A DNA stretch of 64,000 bases. It comes from Mariannaea sp. PMI_226. Taxonomy: Eukaryota; Ascomycota; Sordariomycetes; Hypocreales; Nectriaceae. Where the stretch lies: the NCBI GenBank assembly GCA_024336345.1, contig JANFOG010000001.1, forward strand, positions 5,270,001 through 5,334,000. The letters run 5' to 3'. Shown here in pieces: positions 58,136 to 64,000 of this stretch (position 1 is the stretch's first letter; each line of letters begins with the position of its first letter). The notes under the pieces are model-generated. The model did no database searches. It saw only the letters and a program-made list of their open reading frames with translations, and had not been told where the DNA came from. The position numbers and the translations under genes are program-made.

Positions 58136-59944
58136 TATTTTGTCCTTGCAATTATTGGCGTGGGTAGTGACAGTTGGATGTCTGGGGATTAATTCCCGGC
58201 TTTGTCAAAGTGCGGGGTTCAACCTCCCCAGAGACTTAGACCCTGGTTGGTCAACCAAGCATATGGACACGGCATTGAAAGTGCCTTGCCTGATTCTCTA
58301 TCCGAAGGAAAACAAGGGGACAGATAGTGGCCGGATAAATGAAACGCCCCTATTGTGGGCCTGCTATGGCCAATGAGAAGCAAGCATTATCAGGAGCAGC
58401 TACCTGTCATTACAAAGTGAGGGGTCGGTTCTGACAAAGCAATGGGATGATGGAAGATAGACAATGGAAGCTATCCTATTAATAGTCTAAATATTGGATA
58501 GTAAACGCAGAGAGAGCGGTGGTGTCTATAGAAACTACCCCCACGTAGTCTACTTTCTGCCATAACCTAATAGCTTTTTGTTGCTCACAATTCCCAGCCG
58601 TGGTTTCTTAGAAAAAAAAGAAAGGAAAGTCATTCACATTCACTTGGCCGTAATCGTTTGCCGAACCGTTTCTTTTGGTCCAAAGAGACATTCATTAGTC
58701 ATGAAATGTTATTACCATAAACTCAACCCGGCTAGAATAGATCGTCAGTTGGTATGGCGAACTAAGATGCTTGCAGAGATATAGGGTAGCCACCAAAGGA
58801 GACTATGAAGTGACAACTGTGACTCTAGTTTATTACTGCCCATTCATTCGTCAGTAACCGTTTATCAAACAAAAAATGCTATCTTAATTTGTACAAGGTG
58901 TCATAAAATACATTCCAGCGAGGTAGGTCGCTTGGTGCGACCCGCTGCAATTGGTTCTTAGCCACCATCGTAGAAGTTGTGGGATCGCGCAAGAAGACTA
59001 CTTTTCTTGGGCGGAGAATAAAGCCCCAGTCTTCCTATAAACATCAAACGTCGATTCAAACACATCTTTAGAATGAGAAATCCGGCCCGATATCGTTAAT
59101 ATCAATTTCTACACTTAATTAATTTAATGAAAACAACGCCATTAGGTCTCACATGTTGAAGCCCGTCCTATGATTAGACCGAACTGACACCCAACTAGAC
59201 AAGGCGACTCAGTCAACTTGAGTCAATGCCGAATGTCTACCACGAATGAAGACACAAGTAAAACAAGAGAGTAGAAGGAGCAAGGTGTGGGTGGTATCTA
59301 GCTAGCGATCTGATGAGAAAATTACATTTTAGAGGTAACCTATAAAGAAATTACTCGCAAATTTCACCGAGGATAATATTGCCAGGATAATATTGCCTGG
59401 GAAGCCTGGGATTACCTGTTTATAGAAGGATGTTCAGGGGATACCAGGTGCAGCTGCAAGCTGAGAACTTGGGGATGCTTTTCCTAGGATCGCCACATAA
59501 AATGGTTCGATAACTGATCAGTTAAAGTACTGTAACTAGAGTCTGGATTATTCATGAGCGCTCGAATGGCGGCTGGTACTTCATATGCAATAGTTGGCTC
59601 AGCTCCACCATCGTGGTGCAGCGTGGCTCGGGAAATAGTTAGACGAATGAAACAATATGTTAAAAACTATCGTTATTGAAAACTATTTTGGCCAGTGACG
59701 CATTGAGCGTTCTACCAGGATGTGGCTCTTCAGTTTCCACCAATAAAATCAAGCAGATGGCATCCGAGTACGAGTTCTGATCCTTGACCATTTCAACGAA
59801 GTCGTTAGATAATAACACTGTCGCTTCCAGACTCCTTCCACATATCCAATAATTCCATTTCCGTACTCATAGTCCATTTTTCCTATTTAGAACGCCATTT
59901 CAATTTTTTCGATAGTTCCACTTCTGAGAGTGCCGCAGCAACAC
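58136..59944. other. 1.8-kb stretch without a recognised gene
   Basis: AT-rich DNA with short, unrelated open frames. Confidence 0.5.
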
Positions 59945-60292
59945 TCAATTGCTGACACCACATTTCCAGCACGACAGATCCCAAAAGTAGGTACCAGTCC
60001 CGGCCTTGGATTTCATACCAGTATTGATAGAGAAATCATACACCGTGCATCTAGCCTCGCTCTCTGTGTAGCCAAAGGATACACAGCGAGACGCGCGATG
60101 GGCATCAGTACAATATTCCCAGCACTGGAATGAATTATCTGCGCCAATGAAGGTGCCGAACGGCTTCAGTCCACTCAAACCCTTCAGTTTTCCCTCCATA
60201 CCACACTTGACATGTGCAGGGAGGCATGAGCTTGCAGCTGTTTGCGTGATAGCCAGTACAGAAAAGAGAGTTGCAATTGCGATGACCACCAT
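59945..60292 (-). CDS. small secreted cysteine-rich PAN/Apple-like protein
   Basis: Single exon, 115 residues. A signal peptide is clear (VIAIATLFSVLAITQTAAS, cleavage near residue 21). The mature part has eight cysteines. The segment CWEYC....RCVSFGYTESEARCTVYDF resembles the core of PAN/Apple modules, which bind proteins or carbohydrates. Eight cysteines could form four disulphides outside the cell. Small size, secretion and cysteine content are features of fungal effectors and wall-associated proteins, but no effector claim can be proven here. A TATA run lies about 100 bp upstream. The gene stands alone in a gene-poor area. Confidence 0.8.
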   Translation of the reverse strand: MVVIAIATLFSVLAITQTAASSCLPAHVKCGMEGKLKGLSGLKPFGTFIGADNSFQCWEYCTDAHRASRCVSFGYTESEARCTVYDFSINTGMKSKAGTGTYFWDLSCWKCGVSN

Positions 60293-60391
60293 TTTGAGGA
60301 TAGAGAGAATCGTTTGAAAGATTTTGCAAAATTATGGATAATGTTAGGTATTCTTCCACACCCGTCGCAATTTCGCTTCTCTAGAGGCGAC

Positions 60392-60401
60392 TATATATAT
60401 A
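60392..60401 (-). promoter_or_regulatory. TATA element (TATATATATA)
   Basis: About 100 bp upstream of the ATG at 60292 of the secreted protein gene. Confidence 0.55.
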
Positions 60402-61824
60402 CCCTAGTCAACTAAATTTAGGCCGGACCCGAGGAAAAGGAACAGGTTGTTGAGGTGACTTGGCAGTTTTGTGCGGCGGTTGGTGGAGGCTGCCATGCGT
60501 CGGCATGCAGCTTACGTGCATATCGACTGATATTAGAAAGCCATGGGAACTCATCTGTTGGATAAGAGCTATCCAGAGGTCTTAATGACACCAATAGCCA
60601 GGAATTTTGCCCTTAATATAGTTCCTCTCGGATCAAGTAGCCGAACTAATCCAATCAACGATCTTCATCATAGAAGTCGCAAGGCGCCTCAACTGAGACA
60701 CTCGAGCTAGCTTGCCCCGACGCTCGAATCAGCGGTAGAACAATTGAGAGCAAATGCACAATCTGCTGGTCAGCTACGGGCCATTATTCCCCCGAGACTT
60801 CATTGTGCGACGCCGGCAAAGACGTATACGGTACAAAGCTAGCTGATGACGACCAGCTTTCTTCGACTGGTGCGAAGAGGGGGCGGGTGCCCCCATCTAC
60901 TTGTGAAACCCCGCATTCTCGCCGGCGTGGGGGTAATGGAGGTCCCCATTCCGGAGTATTCGGGAGTTTTTGTTTTTTCGAAAGCTGATCTCAATCCAGT
61001 CTTGGGCAGCTTCCTACAAAGGCTAAGACAGCTCCATCACTCTCGGCACCACGGTGCGGTCAAGTAAGATGGGGTACTCCACAAACTGGTGGTGCCACTA
61101 CTGGAGCAACACCGCTGGGATCGTATGTAACTAGTCACGTATAGACACTGATCTCCACGTATACTCCGTCTATACGACGGATTAACTTACCAGCTAGTAA
61201 TACGGTAGCTATTGTAGTTTGTGCTCTATATCCCTGATGCCGAGAAATCTGGATTTCTGTTTCGGATGAGGTCATCTTATACGGCTGCGTGCCGGAGGAC
61301 ACCACCTTAATCCAAAGCAACATGGGGTATTTTGCCTATATTAAAATCAAGCTTAATTTTGCCTACAGCCAGCCAGTCTCGGAGAAAGTCTAAAAGAAAC
61401 CTAGAATCCGTGCGTTTGGTAGCCTCTGCATCGGCTCTTCTGCCCGCATCCCGATGATAGGCGCTGAAAAGTTCCTAAAATGCTGCAAGGCCATGAACCG
61501 ATGTGACCTCGACCTTGCACAGTATGCCCCCCAGAATAATGATCTGACTCCGCATCTAATATCTCTTGGACTTTAGCCTCCAAGTTCGTTCCATTTCACA
61601 CTTCTCCCGACTGGATGGCTAAATTGGTTACGAGTCTTGGCATAAGGTCACCATCCAATGCGGTCAATGACCTCCTCAGTCTCTGGCACCTGCTGGATCT
61701 ATTTAAGTAGAGAAGGGTAAACATCACAATCATGAGACCGACAGAGTTACGTTGCTGGCTCAAATCAGAATCAGGGCACTGCGGCAACTAGAACCTTTCA
61801 ACAACTCTTCCAGAACCCCCAATC
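60402..61824. other. intergenic, no gene recognised
   Basis: Divergent space between the secreted protein and the sugar porter. No supported frame. Confidence 0.5.
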
Positions 61825-63804
61825 ATGGGTTTCCCATCTCGCCAGAAGGAGACAGGGGTCTCTGACGCCGTTCTCACCGACATCGTCGAGCGAGATACTG
61901 TCCCCTGGTACCAAAAGCCCAATTTGCGCGTTCTTTATTTCCTTCTATTTCCTACTTGCATGGGGATTGAATTGACATCCGGATTCGATTCTCAATTGAT
62001 CAATGCTTTACAGTTGTCGGATTATTGGAAAGCGTGTAAGTCTGTTGTGAAAACTAATTAGCCAGAATGTTCCACTGACGACATCAGATTTCGGTAACCC
62101 ACAAGGCAGTCTGCAGGGAATTATCGCTGCCGCATACTCCCTGGGAGCTATTCTTTCATTGCCTCTGGTTCCAATTGTGAATGATAGACTAGGTCGAAGA
62201 TGGAGCATCTTCCTTGGAAGTTGCTGCATGGTGGTCGGAGCGATTATCCAAGGCTTTTCCCAACATGGTGAGTGAACTGCTCGTCTCTAATCTCCTTCAG
62301 CCTGGCATCAAATGGCGATCTTGCAGACTTATTTGCTCCTATTGTTACTGACTCTCTGAAAAAGTGGCCATGTATATCGTTGCACGAATGATTCTTGGAT
62401 TCGGTATCCCTACTTGCATCGTATCTGGTAGCAGTCTTATCGGAGAGTTGGCCTATCCTAAGGAACGTCCTATCATGACCTCGCTTTTCAACGTATCGTA
62501 CTTTGTTGGTAAGTAGATTTTCACCTTTGCATGATTATCTACCTGTGTGAACTTGCAAAACTAATCCGAAGAACTTTAGGCCAAATCACTGCTGCTGGCA
62601 TTTGCTTTGGCACAAATAACATCAAAAGTGATTGGGGATGGCGCATTCCATCTCTCCTCCAGGTCTGCCCATCCCTGCTCCAGATTGCCTTCGTATTGTA
62701 AGTTTGCCCAATTTGGTCTGCATAATTGTACCTCTTCTTACCGGGCCATCTAGCTTCATCCCTGAAAGTCCACGTTGGCTCGTGTCCAAGGACAGAAGCG
62801 AAGAAGCTCGAGAGATCCTCGTCAAATATCACGCGGAAGGAGATCCAAACTCCGAGTTCGTTATTGCTGAGATGGTTCAAATCGATACTACGCTCAAGAT
62901 TGAGTTCGAATCCTCAAAGAAATCCTGGGGTGACCTTTTGAGCACGGCTGGCATGAGACGCCGCGCCATCATTTCGTCATTCCTTGGTCTCTTCACTCAA
63001 TGGTCAGGAAACACCCTCATCTCATACTACCTTGGAGATCTGCTTGAGATGATTGGCCGAACGGAGAGTACTGTGAAGCAGAAGGTAAACCTCGTCAACG
63101 CTTGTTGGTCGCTGGTTTGTGCTTTCATTGTAGCACTGCTTGTTCGACGTTTTAAGCGCAGGACTATGTATCTGACCTGTGCTGGTGCGCTGCTCACTGT
63201 CTACATCTCTTGGACGATTGCAATGGAGCGAGCTGTTACAGCAAGGGAGGCTGGAGGCGAGAACGCGGCAGCTGGTTGGGCAGTGATCGTTTTCATTTTC
63301 CTCTACCAACCTGCTTACAACATTGGCTACAACGCACTCACATATAGTATGTCCTACCCTATTATCTTTGGAATTTATCTGACTGTTGTTAGCCTACCTC
63401 GTTGAGTTGTGGCCTTATGCAGAGAGAAGTCGTGGCATTGCCCTATTTCAGTTGTTTGGGCGCATGGCTGGATTTTTTACCACCTTCGTCAATCCAATTG
63501 GACTCGACGGTGCTTCGTGGAAATACCTCATCAGCTACTGTTGTTGGTTGGGATTCGAGATTGTATTCATCTACTTCCTATTCCCAGAGACCTCTGGTCG
63601 TACCCTCGAAGAATTGGCTTTCTGTAAGTTGAAAATAATATGATACGGCCATACTAAAGCTAACACTTCTTAGTATTCGAAGGCAAAGATCTTTCGGAAC
63701 GGGCCGTCATTGCGGTGGAGAAAGTTGTCCACCATGAAGATATGCCTAACACTAAACATGCGGAGATTAGTGAAGCTCAGCCTACTCATGTTGATAAAGT
63801 CTAA
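61825..63804 (+). CDS. sugar porter, hexose/lactose-permease-like MFS
   Basis: Seven exons, 61825-62035, 62088-62267, 62365-62508, 62580-62697, 62754-63346, 63393-63623 and 63674-63804, give 535 residues with phases agreeing throughout. Twelve hydrophobic helices are present with sugar-porter signatures: GFDSQLINALQ in helix 1, NDRLGRRWS after helix 2, PESPRWLVSKDR before the central loop, VELWPYAERSRGIA before helix 11, and PETSGRTLEE after helix 12. The PESPRWL and LLFPTCMGIELTSGFDSQLIN segments resemble lactose permease and high-affinity glucose transporter-like fungal carriers. It imports a hexose or disaccharide with protons; cargo is not determined. The whole gene lies in the window. 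Confidence 0.92.
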
Positions 63805-64000
63805 TCCCAATAAACTATGAAATGTTAGGAATGGGTTCAAAGGAACCAAGGAGCATTGATGACACTGTTGCCACGCGCTTTATTTTAGTCGAGACGTAAG
63901 GGATACTTGATAGTTCGATTAGTTCAGAAGCATGGCTTTACGTTTAATCTATCGACTTTTATTGGATAGGAGCAAAAACTTCTTCCAACATGCGTTGACT
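63805..64000. other. right edge, no gene recognised
   Basis: 3' flank of the sugar porter. Confidence 0.5.

Noticed and set aside
1..64000. CRISPR arrays, insertion sequences, intact transposons
   Set aside because: No regularly spaced repeats, no terminal repeats flanking transposase-like frames, and the gene style is eukaryotic.

Overview
The window looks like nuclear DNA of a filamentous ascomycete (Pezizomycotina). The reasons are genes split by short introns of about 50-130 nt with GT..AG ends and CTAAC-like branch points, several Zn2Cys6 transcription factors, P450s, sugar porters, a Fet3/Ftr1 pair, a fungal GH31, and a tRNA-Pro with a short intron after position 37. Protein style and gene content suggest a sordariomycete, perhaps Hypocreales, but I could not run a search to place it. 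Coding coordinates below span first to last exon; exon boundaries were worked out by hand from frame, splice signals and family motifs.

Layout, left to right. 0-9.3 kb: possible Cdc24-like fragment, tRNA-Pro(TGG), a tandem-chromodomain protein, the divergent iron uptake pair Ftr1 (-) and Fet3 (+) with two perfect SreA-type GATA sites between them, and a LITAF-domain membrane protein. 9.3-12.4 kb: gene desert. 12.4-18.8 kb: FucP-like MFS transporter, cytosolic GH31 alpha-xylosidase-like enzyme, FBPase/SBPase-family phosphatase. 18.8-22.9 kb: second desert, holding the relic of a Zn2Cys6 zinc cluster. 22.9-28.3 kb: choline/GABA-type permease, AARSD1-like trans-editing protein, LDB19-type arrestin. 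30.4-36.0 kb: three intronless genes (Zn2Cys6 regulator, P450 resembling a CYP505 haem domain alone, extended SDR).

36.8-43.0 kb: a probable inositol module of a divergent ITR-like transporter and Gfo/Idh/MocA dehydrogenase, followed by a Zn2Cys6 regulator whose frame carries one internal stop. 44.3-48.7 kb: aldo-keto reductase and a CTF1-like regulator. 50.5-56.3 kb: cytochrome b5 divergent from a CYP53-type benzoate hydroxylase, then a zinc alcohol dehydrogenase. 57.5-63.8 kb: nucleotidyltransferase, small secreted PAN-like protein, and another sugar porter.

The genes fall into small functional pairs rather than one large cluster: reductive iron uptake (Fet3 oxidises iron, Ftr1 imports it), polyol uptake and oxidation, and aromatic hydroxylation with a possible electron donor. 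I see no secondary-metabolite backbone enzyme, no intact transposon and no CRISPR array. Nothing here is clearly a new biological system. The most unusual items are the regulator at 40.7-43.0 kb (zinc cluster spread over tiny exons, GC-AG intron, in-frame stop), the lone CYP505-like haem domain with an altered I helix, and the b5/CYP53 pair.
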